Assembly: GCF_010730195.1 (NCBI RefSeq)
Contig: NZ_AP022613.1
Coordinates: 6,138,001-6,202,000 of the forward strand
Length of the DNA: 64,000 nucleotides
DNA from: Mycobacterium conspicuum
Lineage (GTDB): Bacteria; Actinomycetota; Actinomycetes; Mycobacteriales; Mycobacteriaceae
Direction of reading: 5' to 3'
The notes below the pieces were generated by a model, which was not told the origin of the DNA, made no database searches, and saw only the letters and a program-made list of their open reading frames with translations. Positions within the stretch are counted from its first letter, which is position 1, and each line of letters starts with the position of its first letter. Positions 15,169-23,735 of the stretch are shown here, piece by piece. Made by a program: the position numbers and the translations under genes.

Positions 15169-16376
15169 GCTTCAGCTACGACCCCTTCGATCCCGAGGTG
15201 ATGGCAAACCCGTTGCCCTACTACCGCATTCTGCGGGATCAGCATCCGGCGTACTACATGCCGCAGTGGGACACCTTCGCGCTGTCCCGGTTCGAGGACA
15301 TCTGGCAGGTACTGGAAGTCAACGACGGGACGTTCGTCGCGACGGAGGGCACGCTGCCCCCGGCGTCGGTGTTGGCTCGGCACAACGACGGTCCGCTCGA
15401 CGACCCGCCGCTGCATCCGCTGCCGTTTCACGCGGTGTTCGACACGGATTTGTACGCTGAGATCCGTCGCGCGCATTCGCAGCCGTTGCGTCCGCGGTCC
15501 GTCGCCGGACTCGAGGCCCGGATCCGCGCGCTGGCCAACGAGCGCCTCGACGTGTTGCTGCCGCGGGGTTCCTTCGACCTGACGCAGGAATACGGCGGCA
15601 TCGTGGCGGCCTCGATGGTGTGCGGATTGCTCGGTCTGCCAGACGATCTCGCGCCTGACGTGCTGGCCGCGGTCAATGCCGGCAGCCTGGCCGAGCCCGG
15701 CGAGGGCGTCGACACCGCGCAAGCCCGACCCAACTACCTCGAATACCTAATCCCCGTCGTCGAGCGCCGCCGCGCGGACCCGTCCGGCGACGGCTTGCCC
15801 GTCGTGGACGGCCTGCTGGGCTACCGGTTGCCCGACGGCAGCGCCCTATCCGACGCCGAGGTCGCGACCCAGATGCTGTGCATCTTCATCGGCGGAACCG
15901 AAACGGTGCCCAAGATCGTCGCGCACGGGCTGTGGGAGCTCAGCCAGCGGCCCGACCAGATGGCCGCGGTGTGCGCCGACCTGGCCGGCAACGTGCCGAT
16001 CGCCCGCGAGGAGATGATCCGCTATTGCGCCCCGGCGCAGTGGTTCGCCCGAACGGCGCGCAAGCCGTACACAATTCACGGACAGACCATCGAACCGGGC
16101 CAGCGCATCATCACGCTGCTCGCCTCGGCCGCCCGCGACGAGCGGGAGTACGCCGAGCCCGACGAATTCATCTGGGACCGACCGATCCGCCGCGTGTTGG
16201 CGTTCGGGCGCGGCCAGCACTTCTGCATCGGCTACCACCTGGCGCGCCTGGAAATCGATGTGCTGCTGACCGAATGGCTGCGGCGCGTCCCGGACTTCGC
16301 CATCCAGGGCGACGCCGCCACCCGGCTGCCGTCCAGCTTCCAGTGGGGATGGAACAAGATCCCGGTGGAGGTCTGA
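15165..16376 (+). CDS. Cytochrome P450
   Basis: A 403-residue bacterial P450. Key motifs are the I-helix FIGGTETVPK, the K-helix EEMIR (ExxR) and the haem loop FGRGQHFCIG with proximal Cys at residue 354. The N-terminal YDPFDPEVMANPLPYYRILRD is usual for soluble actinobacterial P450s. It would hydroxylate a hydrophobic substrate using ferredoxin and reductase supplied elsewhere, since neither is encoded here. The ATG overlaps the preceding TGA (ATGA). The operon context of dehydrogenases, aldolase and esterase fits stepwise breakdown of a terpenoid- or steroid-like compound; this is inferred. I cannot assign a CYP family. Confidence 0.92.
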   Translation: MSFSYDPFDPEVMANPLPYYRILRDQHPAYYMPQWDTFALSRFEDIWQVLEVNDGTFVATEGTLPPASVLARHNDGPLDDPPLHPLPFHAVFDTDLYAEIRRAHSQPLRPRSVAGLEARIRALANERLDVLLPRGSFDLTQEYGGIVAASMVCGLLGLPDDLAPDVLAAVNAGSLAEPGEGVDTAQARPNYLEYLIPVVERRRADPSGDGLPVVDGLLGYRLPDGSALSDAEVATQMLCIFIGGTETVPKIVAHGLWELSQRPDQMAAVCADLAGNVPIAREEMIRYCAPAQWFARTARKPYTIHGQTIEPGQRIITLLASAARDEREYAEPDEFIWDRPIRRVLAFGRGQHFCIGYHLARLEIDVLLTEWLRRVPDFAIQGDAATRLPSSFQWGWNKIPVEV

Positions 16377-16377
16377 C

Positions 16378-17346
16378 GTGTGGTCCTACCGGATCATCGC
16401 CCCCTATCTGTTGGAGCGCACGTCGATCACCGACAAGACGCCCGACGACCTGGCCGATGGCCAAGTGCTGCTGCGGTTCTTGGCCGCCGGCCTCTGCGGC
16501 AGCGACATGCCGGCCTTTCGCGGCGCCAAGGGCCGCCTCCCGGGTGACGACGGCGCCAGCGCCGCCGAGAAGGACGGGTTCCCGATCCACGAGATCGCCG
16601 GCGAGGTGATCGCCAGCCGCCACCCGGAGCACCGTCCGGGCGATCGCGTGGTCGGCTGGGCCTCCGGATTCGACGGCCTGATGGAGCGGGTGATCAGCGA
16701 CGGCAACGGGCTGGCGCCCTACGATCCCGGGCTGACCCCGGCGCAGGCGGTCGGCCTGCAACCGCTGGCGTGTGTGCTGTATGCCTGCGAACAACTGCCG
16801 GATCTGGCCGGCCGCCACGTCGCGATCATCGGGCAGGGCTCGATCGGCCTGCTGTTCTCCTACGTCGCGAAGGCGTCCGGCGCCCGGCGCGTCACCGGGG
16901 TCGATCCCGTCGACCGGCACAGCCTCGCAACGGCATTCGGGGTCGACGACGCGGTGCGGGCCACCAGCGACCGCTGGGTGAGCCGGCTCGCCGCAGCCGA
17001 TCGCGCCGACGTCGTCGTCGAGGCGGTCGGCCATCAGGTGGCCACCCTGGGGCACGCGATCGAGGCCACCGCGTTCGGCGGCACCGTGTTGTACTTCGGC
17101 GTCGCCGACGACGAGGCCTATCCGATTAACATGCGTTTGATGCTGCGCAACAACCTGACGTTGAAATCCGGTGTGACGCTTGACCGTCGCCGGGTCCTGG
17201 AACTGGCCGGCAAGTTCGCCGCCGAACACCCGGAACTGCTCGGCAGATATCTCACGCACACGTTCGGGGTCGACGACGCGCAGGCCGCGTTCGACCTGGC
17301 CTGCCGGCCCGACCCGCAGCGCGTGAAGATCGCGATCGCCGAGTGA
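16378..17346 (+). CDS. Zinc-type MDR alcohol dehydrogenase-like protein
   Basis: A 322-residue medium-chain dehydrogenase/reductase. It has GLCGSDMPAFRG with the catalytic-zinc Cys, FPIHEIAGEV with the His-Glu pair, and the NAD(P) motif IGQGSIGLL near residues 151-159. The four-Cys structural-zinc lobe is absent, which explains the short length. It probably oxidises an alcohol made by the P450. The GTG start at 16378 follows the P450 stop by one base. Its last codon overlaps the GTG of the aldolase (GTGA). Confidence 0.85.
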   Translation: MWSYRIIAPYLLERTSITDKTPDDLADGQVLLRFLAAGLCGSDMPAFRGAKGRLPGDDGASAAEKDGFPIHEIAGEVIASRHPEHRPGDRVVGWASGFDGLMERVISDGNGLAPYDPGLTPAQAVGLQPLACVLYACEQLPDLAGRHVAIIGQGSIGLLFSYVAKASGARRVTGVDPVDRHSLATAFGVDDAVRATSDRWVSRLAAADRADVVVEAVGHQVATLGHAIEATAFGGTVLYFGVADDEAYPINMRLMLRNNLTLKSGVTLDRRRVLELAGKFAAEHPELLGRYLTHTFGVDDAQAAFDLACRPDPQRVKIAIAE

Positions 17347-18083
17347 GCGTCTTTCAGCAGGACAATACGACCCCGATCTGGGGCGGCTGGATCACCGGCC
17401 CCACGCTGATCGGGCCGGAGGAATTCGCGCACGCCGGTTACGATTACGTCGGCTTCGACGCGCAGCACGGCTACCTCGACGACGCCGACGTCGCGAACAT
17501 CCTGCGCCGGCTGGAGCACGTGCCGATCGCGACCGCGATGCGACTGCCCAACGCCGACGCCGCGCCGATCGGGCGCGTGCTCGACGCCGGCGCCGACGCC
17601 GTCATCATCGCGATGATCGAGTCGGCCGACGAGGCGGCCGCGGCGGTGGCGGCCACCCGGTTTCCGCCGGCCGGTGTGCGCAGCTTCGGCCCGTTGCGGG
17701 CCAGCCTGGGATATGACAGCGCCGCGCTCGAGTCCCGGGTGAGCGTCTTCGCGATGATCGAAACCGCGGCGGCACTGGACAACCTGAGCGAGATCTGCGC
17801 CGTCAGCGGCCTGGCCGGAATCTACGTCGGCCCAGCCGATTTGGCGCTGTCACTGGGTGCCGAAGCCGTGGGCGCACTCAAGCATCCGCAGGTGCTGGAG
17901 GCGATCGGGCGCATCCAGCGCGCGGCGGCCGAAGCCGGGATCGTCGCCGGGATACACGCCAGCGAGGGCAAGGCCGGTCGCGCCATGGCCCAGTTGGGGT
18001 TTCGAATGATCACGCTGGCGGCCGAATCGCAGGCGCTACGGCGGGGAGCGACCGAGCACCTACGCGAGGCGAACGAACAGTGA
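17343..18083 (+). CDS. HpcH/HpaI-family aldolase
   Basis: A 246-residue class II (metal-dependent) aldolase of the HpcH/HpaI/citrate-lyase-beta family. It shows YDYVGFDAQHGYLDD, AMRLPNADAAPIGRVLDAGADAVI-like elements, and the metal/substrate region MIET and GIYVGPADLALSLG. These enzymes split 4-hydroxy-2-oxo acids into pyruvate and an aldehyde. In this operon it could perform carbon-chain cleavage after oxidation of the substrate. It is coupled to both neighbours through 4-bp GTGA overlaps. Confidence 0.88.
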   Translation: MSVFQQDNTTPIWGGWITGPTLIGPEEFAHAGYDYVGFDAQHGYLDDADVANILRRLEHVPIATAMRLPNADAAPIGRVLDAGADAVIIAMIESADEAAAAVAATRFPPAGVRSFGPLRASLGYDSAALESRVSVFAMIETAAALDNLSEICAVSGLAGIYVGPADLALSLGAEAVGALKHPQVLEAIGRIQRAAAEAGIVAGIHASEGKAGRAMAQLGFRMITLAAESQALRRGATEHLREANEQ

Positions 18084-18463
18084 CAGAACCGATCCGCGAT
18101 TTGATCGCCGCCTACGCGCTGGCCCTTGACGAGGGAGACATCGAGGCGTGTGTGCAGCTGTTCGTCCCCGACGGCCAATTTCTGGTCTACGGGCGCACTT
18201 ACGACGGGCATGACGGTATCCGCAAGATGTTCCAGGACGCGCCGCGCGGCCTGCACCTGACCGGCGTCTCGCGCATCGAGGTCCACGGCGACACCGCCAC
18301 GGGCCGGTCGCAGGTGCTGTTCGTCAGGGCCGTCGACCTACACCAGCGCCCGGCCCTGTACGACGACGAGTTCGTTCGCCAGGGCGGCCGGTGGCGTTTC
18401 CGGCGGCGGCGCTGCCGATTCGTCACCAGCGCCGGCCTGTCCGACAGCCCGGAGGTTCCATGA
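18080..18463 (+). CDS. NTF2-like / SnoaL-like protein
   Basis: A 127-residue cone-shaped alpha+beta barrel protein of the NTF2-like superfamily, with the usual opening helix (IRDLIAAYALALDEGDIEACVQLFVPDGQF) and the following strands (GRTYDGHDGIRKMF, DTATGRSQVLFVRA). Family members include ketosteroid isomerases, dehydratases and polyketide cyclases. In this P450 operon an isomerase or hydratase step is plausible. It starts with GTG overlapping the aldolase stop and ends overlapping the SDR start. Confidence 0.75.
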   Translation: MTEPIRDLIAAYALALDEGDIEACVQLFVPDGQFLVYGRTYDGHDGIRKMFQDAPRGLHLTGVSRIEVHGDTATGRSQVLFVRAVDLHQRPALYDDEFVRQGGRWRFRRRRCRFVTSAGLSDSPEVP

Positions 18464-19191
18464 CGACTCGACGTGTTGCGCTGGTGACCGGGGCCGCCGG
18501 CGGGCAGGGCTGGGCGATCGCCAAAAGGCTTCGCGCCGCTGGCTTTTGCGTGGCCGCCTGCGATCGGCGTGCCGAGGAGTTGTCGGTGATGGTCGACGGG
18601 TTGGGCGACGACGACGTCATCGCGATTCAACTCGACGTCACCTCGCAGCCCCAATGGGCGGCCGCCGTCACCCGGACCGTCGAACGGTTCGGGTCGCTGA
18701 CCACGCTGGTCAACGCGGCCGGCATGCTGCGCCGCGCCCCGCTGGCCGACGAAACGGTCGAGGACTTCGAAAACGCCTGGCGGATCAACTGTTTGGGCGC
18801 CTTCCTGGGCATGCAGGCCACGCTGAGCCGGCTGCGCGAGGCGGAGCACGCCAGCATCGTCAACATCTGCAGCACCGGAGCGATCCGCCCCTTCCCGCAG
18901 CACAGCGCCTACGGCTCGTCAAAGTGGGCCCTTCGCGGCCTGACCCAAACCGCCGCGGCCGAATTGGCCCCGGACCGCATTCGCGTCAACGCCGTGTTCC
19001 CCGGACCGATCGCCACCCCGATGCTGGATGCGGCCACCCAGGAGCGGCTGGCGGCGGCGTCGAGCTTCGGCCGGATCGGCGAGCCCGACGAGGTGGCCGA
19101 CGCCGTCGCGTTTTTGGTCTCCGAGGACGCGTCGTTCATCACTGGTGCGGAGCTGGTCATCGATGGTGGGCAATGCCTGCAGATCCGGTAA
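18460..19191 (+). CDS. SDR-family oxidoreductase
   Basis: A 243-residue short-chain dehydrogenase. It has TGAAGGQGWAIA near residues 10-21, NAAG near 84-87, the catalytic Ser in NICSTGAI, and the YGSSK Tyr/Lys pair. The C-terminal GAELVIDGG is conserved. It should oxidise or reduce a hydroxyl/keto group with NAD(P). The ATG overlaps the previous TGA. The next gene begins inside its final 19 bp. Confidence 0.88.
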   Translation: MTTRRVALVTGAAGGQGWAIAKRLRAAGFCVAACDRRAEELSVMVDGLGDDDVIAIQLDVTSQPQWAAAVTRTVERFGSLTTLVNAAGMLRRAPLADETVEDFENAWRINCLGAFLGMQATLSRLREAEHASIVNICSTGAIRPFPQHSAYGSSKWALRGLTQTAAAELAPDRIRVNAVFPGPIATPMLDAATQERLAAASSFGRIGEPDEVADAVAFLVSEDASFITGAELVIDGGQCLQIR

Positions 19192-20105
19192 CCGAACTCG
19201 ACGGCGCCGAGCGGCTCGACCCGGTGCTGCGCGCCGTCGCGACGACGCGAACGGATTTTTCGGTCGAATCGATCCGGGCCACTCGGGAGCCCTTCAACGA
19301 GCGTCGGCGCGACACCGCCGAGCACACCGACTCGTCGAGCGTAAGCATCACCGAATCGCAAGACTGCACAGTGCCGGTGCGGATCTATCGCGGCGGCGAG
19401 CCACCAGCGCCGACGGTAATCTATTGCCACGCAGGCGGATTCGCGTTAGGCAACCTCGACACCGATCACCGGCAGTGCCTGGAGCTGGCGCGGCGCGCGC
19501 GCTGCACGGTGGTGTCGGTCGACTACCGGCTGGCACCGGAACATCCCTACCCGGCCGCGCTCGACGACGCCGCAGTGGTGCTGAATTGGCTGGCCGCCAA
19601 CGCCGCCGAACTGGGCGTCGACGCCGCACGGCTGGCCGTCGCCGGCAGCAGCGCCGGCGGTGCCCTGGCCGCGTGCCTGGCCCACCGGGCGGCCGAGGGG
19701 TCGCTGCCGGCGATCGTGTTCCAGCTGCTGCATCAGCCGGTGCTCGATGACCGTCCGACCGGGTCGAAGGCGGAATTCCGCACCAGCCCGGCCTTCGACG
19801 GCGAGGGCGCGGAGCTGATGTGGCGCCACTATCTCGGCACTGACGGCACTCCGGATGCCGTGCCCGCGCGGCGCGACGCGTTCACCGGTGTCGCGCCGGC
19901 GTTGATCACCTGCGCCGAGATCGATCCGTTCCGCGACGAGGCCGTCGACTACGCGCTGCGGCTGCTGCGCGCCGGCGTCTCCACCGAGTTGCACGTGTTC
20001 GCCCGCACCTGTCACGGATTCGATTCGCTGTTGCCCGACTGGTCGGTGTCGCAGCGGCTTTACGCGCTGCAGGGGCACGCCCTGTCGAACGCTTTTGGAT
20101 ACTGA
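19173..20105 (+). CDS. Alpha/beta hydrolase, HSL-type esterase/lipase
   Basis: A 310-residue hormone-sensitive-lipase-family esterase. It carries the oxyanion motif HAGGF (HGG-type) near residue 90, SVDYRLAPEHPYPAALDD, the nucleophile motif GSSAGG (Ser in place of the usual GDSAGG Asp), a C-terminal acid in ITCAEIDPFRDEA and the catalytic His in CHGFDS. It would hydrolyse esters of the pathway substrate. The ATG at 19173 overlaps the SDR 3' end by 19 bp. It is the last clear gene of the P450 operon before genes also known from the mce1 neighbourhood. Confidence 0.87.
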   Translation: MPADPVTELDGAERLDPVLRAVATTRTDFSVESIRATREPFNERRRDTAEHTDSSSVSITESQDCTVPVRIYRGGEPPAPTVIYCHAGGFALGNLDTDHRQCLELARRARCTVVSVDYRLAPEHPYPAALDDAAVVLNWLAANAAELGVDAARLAVAGSSAGGALAACLAHRAAEGSLPAIVFQLLHQPVLDDRPTGSKAEFRTSPAFDGEGAELMWRHYLGTDGTPDAVPARRDAFTGVAPALITCAEIDPFRDEAVDYALRLLRAGVSTELHVFARTCHGFDSLLPDWSVSQRLYALQGHALSNAFGY

Positions 20106-20109
20106 AGAG

Positions 20110-20553
20110 ATGGTTCCGCCCGCACCCGATGAGCTCACCACCGACGACTTTCCGGTGCTGTGGCCGGTCACAACCCGCTGGGCCGACAACGACATGTTCG
20201 GCCACCTCAACAACGCCGTGTACTACCAGCTGTTCGACACCGCGATCAACGCGTGGATCAACACCACGACCGGGCTCGACCCGTTGAGTACGCCCGCGCT
20301 CGGCATCGTCGCCGAGTCGGGCTGCCGCTATTTTTCCGAACTGCATTTCCCGGAGAGCCTTCTCGTGGGCCTGGCGGTGACCCGGCTGGGGCGCAGCAGC
20401 GTGACCTACCGGCTCGGCGTGTTCCGCGAAGAGGCCCAACCGATCACCGCGCTCGGCCACTGGGTGCACGTGTATGTCGATCGGACCAACCGCAAATCGG
20501 TCCCGATTCCCGACGCGATCCGGTCGCTGCTGTCGACGGCCTGCGTGACGTGA
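20110..20553 (+). CDS. 4-hydroxybenzoyl-CoA-thioesterase-like hotdog protein (Rv0163-like)
   Basis: A 147-residue single-hotdog thioesterase with the family signature TRWADNDMFGHLNNAVYYQLFDTA (active-site Asp in NDMFGHLNN). It hydrolyses acyl-CoA or acyl-ACP. A TTG at 20095 would give 152 residues and overlap the preceding stop; the ATG at 20110, with GAAGAG directly before it, is preferred but the choice is uncertain. By position before the TB18.5-like gene and mce1R it corresponds to Rv0163 of M. tuberculosis. It could still be transcribed from the P450 operon. Confidence 0.82.
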   Translation: MVPPAPDELTTDDFPVLWPVTTRWADNDMFGHLNNAVYYQLFDTAINAWINTTTGLDPLSTPALGIVAESGCRYFSELHFPESLLVGLAVTRLGRSSVTYRLGVFREEAQPITALGHWVHVYVDRTNRKSVPIPDAIRSLLSTACVT

Positions 20554-20617
20554 GCCCGCCGGCCGCGCACGGTTGCGCGGTGACCGGGCCCGCCGCGGAC
20601 CCCGATATGCTTGGCGG

Positions 20618-21058
20618 ATGCCAGTTTTGAGCAAAACCGTCGAGGTCAGCGCCACCGCCGCATCGATCATGGCGATCGTGGCGGATTTCGAGGCTTACCC
20701 CGAGTGGAACGAGCCGATCAAGGGCGTATGGATACTTGCCCGCTACGACGACGGGCGCCCCAGCCAGCTGCGGCTCGACATTGAGATCAACGGCATGCCG
20801 GGCACCTATATCCAGGCCGTGTATTACCCCGGGGAGAACCAGATCCAGACCGTCATGCAACAAGGTGACCTGTTCGCCAAGCAGGAGCAACTGTTCAGCG
20901 TGGTGGAGACCGGGTCGACGAGCTTGCTGACGGTGGACGCCGACGTCGAGTCCACGCTGCCGGTGCCCGCGCCGATGGTGAAGATGCTCCTCAACCAGGT
21001 GCTCGACAGCCTCGCCGAAGCCCTCAAGAAGCGCGCCGAGGAGCTGGCCTCGCGGTGA
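20618..21058 (+). CDS. TB18.5: SRPBCC (START-like) protein, TB18.5/Rv0164-like
   Basis: A 146-residue polyketide-cyclase/dehydrase (SRPBCC) fold protein, with MAIVADFEAYPEWNEPIKG near the start and a final amphipathic helix (VLDSLAEALKKRAEEL). Such proteins bind hydrophobic ligands in a deep cavity. The sequence matches what I recall of the M. tuberculosis antigen TB18.5, including YYPGENQIQTVMQQG. A TTG at 20573 would give a 161-residue form; the ATG at 20618 is preferred. It converges on mce1R with an 8-bp gap. Confidence 0.85.
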   Translation: MPVLSKTVEVSATAASIMAIVADFEAYPEWNEPIKGVWILARYDDGRPSQLRLDIEINGMPGTYIQAVYYPGENQIQTVMQQGDLFAKQEQLFSVVETGSTSLLTVDADVESTLPVPAPMVKMLLNQVLDSLAEALKKRAEELASR

Positions 21059-21065
21059 CGGCGCC

Positions 21066-21794
21066 TCAGGCGGGGCGCAGCGCAAAGATTCCGGCCTCGT
21101 CGAGCATCTCGGTCGACCGGCGCGCCGCGTCGGTGAATTGCCAGACCGTGTGCTCGACGACGGCCGCGGTGTCGCGGCGGCGCAGCGCGGCGACCAACTG
21201 CCGGTGGTGATCGACCGCGGCCTCACCCCACTGCGGGTCGGCGGCGTAGATCAGCGCGGGCATGTAGCGCGCCGCGTTGTGCAAAAACCACGCCAACTTG
21301 ATCCGCCCGCTGGCCTGGTTGAAGACGCGATGAAAAGCGAACTCGAGCCTGGCGATGGTTTCCGCGCGCTCGGCTCCCGGCGCGGATCCGACCGCCGCCA
21401 CCATGGCATCGATGATGTGGTCGAGCTCGCCGATCTCCGCCTCGGTGATCAGATCGGTGGCCGACGTGGCCAGCTCGCGCGCGATCGTTGCCTGCAACCA
21501 GAAGATGTCGTTGACGTCCTGTCGGGTCAGCGGCAAAACGAAGTGGCCGCGGTGCGGCTCGAGCTGCACCATGCCCTCGCCGCGCAGCTTCAGTAGGGCC
21601 TCGCGCACCGGCGTGATGCTCACTCCGAGTTCGGCCGCGGTCTCGTCGAGGCGGATGTAGGTCCCCGGCCGCAACTTCCCGGACATGATCGCCGCGCGCA
21701 GGTGACCCGCAACCTCGTCGGACAGCTGCGCCCGGCGCAGTGTGCGCCGGCCACGCGGTCGCGCGGATACCGGTGCGTTCACTGGTGCGTTCAC
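21066..21794 (-). CDS. mce1R: Mce1R, GntR/FadR-type repressor of the mce1 operon
   Basis: A 242-residue GntR-family regulator of the FadR/FCD subfamily. The N-terminal winged helix spans residues about 20-90 (LSDEVAGHLRAAIMSGKLRPGTYIRLDETAAELGVS broken by the turn, then ITPVREALLKLRGEG). The C-terminal FCD helical ligand domain follows. In M. tuberculosis the divergent Rv0165c represses fadD5-mce1, with fatty acyl ligands proposed. The GTG at 21794 is the first in-frame start, and a second GTG 12 bases inside is possible. A perfect inverted repeat at 21853-21878 lies between it and fadD5. Confidence 0.93.
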   Translation of the reverse strand: MNAPVNAPVSARPRGRRTLRRAQLSDEVAGHLRAAIMSGKLRPGTYIRLDETAAELGVSITPVREALLKLRGEGMVQLEPHRGHFVLPLTRQDVNDIFWLQATIARELATSATDLITEAEIGELDHIIDAMVAAVGSAPGAERAETIARLEFAFHRVFNQASGRIKLAWFLHNAARYMPALIYAADPQWGEAAVDHHRQLVAALRRRDTAAVVEHTVWQFTDAARRSTEMLDEAGIFALRPA

Positions 21795-21852
21795 TGCGCA
21801 TTCACAAGGGCTGCCAGGACTTTTAGGGGCTTGTCATCCGTGCCTCTGAGGC

Positions 21853-21878
21853 CATAGTGTGACCCAGACAACACTATG
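21853..21878. promoter_or_regulatory. Probable Mce1R operator palindrome
   Basis: A perfect 8-bp inverted repeat, CATAGTGT-N10-ACACTATG, in the 138-bp gap between divergent mce1R and fadD5. AT-rich sequence (TTTTATCAAATAT) follows toward fadD5 and may hold the promoter. Its position and symmetry fit binding of the GntR repressor, controlling both its own gene and the mce1 operon. Confidence 0.65.
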
Positions 21879-21932
21879 TTTTATCAAATATCAACCTGGC
21901 GCAAGCGGTGCGGAAGTGAAGGGACGGGTTAA

Positions 21933-23531
21933 GTGACCGCGCAATTGGCCAGCCACCAGACGCAAGGCCAAACTCCAGCGCAAGAGCAGCCGTATCTTGC
22001 TCGCCGGCAGAACTGGGTCAACCAGCTCGAGCGGCACGCGCTGATGCAGCCTGGCGCCACGGCGCTGCGGCATCTGGGCCGCACGGTGACCTGGGCCGGC
22101 CTGCGTGAACGAGTATCGGCGCTGGCCGGCGCACTGAGCCGCCGAGGGGTCGGTTTCGGGGACCGGGTGATGATCTTGATGCTGAACCGCACCGAGTTCA
22201 TCGAGGCGATGCTGGCGGCCAACATGCTCGGGGCCATCGCGGTCCCGCTGAACTTCCGGCTGACCGCCGCCGAAATCGCCTTCTTGGTCGAGGACTGCGA
22301 AGCGCGCGTGCTGATCACCGAGGCGGTGCTGGCCCCGGTGGCCACGGGCGTGCGCGACATCCAGCCGCTGCTGGAAACGATCATCGTGGCCGGCGGGCCC
22401 TCCGGCGAGAGCGTGCTCGGCTATGAAGATGTGGTCGGTGAGCCCGGCGATCCGGCCGAGCTGGTGGACATCCCCAACGATGCGCCCGCGCTGATCATGT
22501 ACACCTCGGGCACCACGGGCCGCCCCAAGGGTGCGGTGCTGACGCACGACAATTTGACCGGCGAGACCATGACCGGGCTCTACACCATGGGCGCCGACAT
22601 CAACAACGACGTCGGCTTCATCGGTGTCCCGCTGTTCCACATCGCCGGAATCGGCAACCTGTTGTCCGGGCTGCTGCTCGGGGCTCCCACGGTGATCTAT
22701 CCGTTGGGCGCGTTCGACCCGGGCCAGCTGCTCGACGTGCTGGCCGCCGAGAAGGTCACCGGCATCTTCTTGGTTCCGGCGCAGTGGCAGGCGGTCTGCG
22801 CCGAGCAGAAGGCGCGCCCCCGCGACCTGAAGCTGCGGGTGATGTCGTGGGGTGCCGCGCCGGCGCCGGACGCGCTGCTGCGGGAGATGTCGGCGGTGTT
22901 CCCCGGAACCCAGATACTGGCCGCATTCGGCCAGACCGAGATGTCGCCGGTGACCTGCATGCTGCTCGGCGACGACGCGATCCGTAAGCGCGGGTCCGTC
23001 GGCAAGGTGATTCCGACCGTCGCCGCCCGGGTGGTGGACGAGGACATGAACGACGTGCCCATCGGCGAGGTAGGCGAAATCGTCTATCGCGCACCAACAT
23101 TGATGAGCGGCTACTGGAACAACCCCGAGGCCACCGCGGAGGCGTTCGCGGGCGGCTGGTTCCACTCGGGAGACCTCGTCCGGATGGACGAGGAAGGATA
23201 CGTCTGGGTGGTGGACCGCAAGAAGGACATGATCATCTCCGGCGGAGAGAACATCTACTGCGCCGAGGTGGAGAACGTCCTCGCCGACCATCCCGGCATC
23301 GCCGAAGTCGCCGTCATCGGTCGCGCGCACGAAAAGTGGGGCGAGGTGCCGATCGCGGTCGCGGCTGTAACGGACAACGAGTTGCGGTTCGAAGACTTGG
23401 TTGAGTTTCTCGGCGACCGGCTCGCGCGCTACAAGCATCCCAAGGCGCTCGAGATCGTCGACGCGTTGCCCCGCAACCCCGCGGGCAAGGTTCTAAAAAC
23501 TGAACTGCGTTTGCGGTACGGAGGCTCATAA
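21933..23531 (+). CDS. fadD5: FadD5 fatty-acid--CoA ligase
   Basis: A 532-residue ANL-superfamily acyl-CoA synthetase. The P-loop-like AMP motif MYTSGTTGRPKGA is at about 189-201, with FGQTEMSPV, the GWFHSGDL motif with the adenylate-binding Asp, RKKDMIISGGENIY and the C-terminal PRNPAGKVLK with the catalytic Lys. It activates fatty acids with ATP and CoA, probably recycling mycolic-acid-derived fatty acids delivered by the Mce1 transporter. The GTG at 21933 has GAAGGGACGGG upstream. It is the first gene of the mce1 locus. Confidence 0.95.
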   Translation: MTAQLASHQTQGQTPAQEQPYLARRQNWVNQLERHALMQPGATALRHLGRTVTWAGLRERVSALAGALSRRGVGFGDRVMILMLNRTEFIEAMLAANMLGAIAVPLNFRLTAAEIAFLVEDCEARVLITEAVLAPVATGVRDIQPLLETIIVAGGPSGESVLGYEDVVGEPGDPAELVDIPNDAPALIMYTSGTTGRPKGAVLTHDNLTGETMTGLYTMGADINNDVGFIGVPLFHIAGIGNLLSGLLLGAPTVIYPLGAFDPGQLLDVLAAEKVTGIFLVPAQWQAVCAEQKARPRDLKLRVMSWGAAPAPDALLREMSAVFPGTQILAAFGQTEMSPVTCMLLGDDAIRKRGSVGKVIPTVAARVVDEDMNDVPIGEVGEIVYRAPTLMSGYWNNPEATAEAFAGGWFHSGDLVRMDEEGYVWVVDRKKDMIISGGENIYCAEVENVLADHPGIAEVAVIGRAHEKWGEVPIAVAAVTDNELRFEDLVEFLGDRLARYKHPKALEIVDALPRNPAGKVLKTELRLRYGGS

Positions 23532-23637
23532 ACCTGAAAACCGTTATGTGTCAATAGTTTGAACACGTGAAAGGAGCGCCGGAGGTTATCTATAAAGTTT
23601 GCCAGCTGTTGACGAAGGGTTAATTGTGCGGATGCGG

Positions 23638-23666
23638 TTCACACGGTTTCGGCCATCGGGTAGATT
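23638..23666 (+). promoter_or_regulatory. Predicted promoter inside the mce1 locus, before yrbE1A
   Basis: TTCACA at 23638-23643 and TAGATT at 23661-23666 are separated by 17 bases, a good match to a SigA-type -35/-10 pair. Transcription would start near 23673, leaving about 60 bases before yrbE1A. The 204-bp gap between fadD5 and yrbE1A is unusual for this otherwise overlapping operon, and I recall promoter activity being reported for the matching M. tuberculosis gap. Confidence 0.5.
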
Positions 23667-23735
23667 CCTGTGGTCTCCGTTACTACTTGCCGGTAGGGAG
23701 CCGATGATCACACACGCTGGGCAAGGGGGGAAGCG

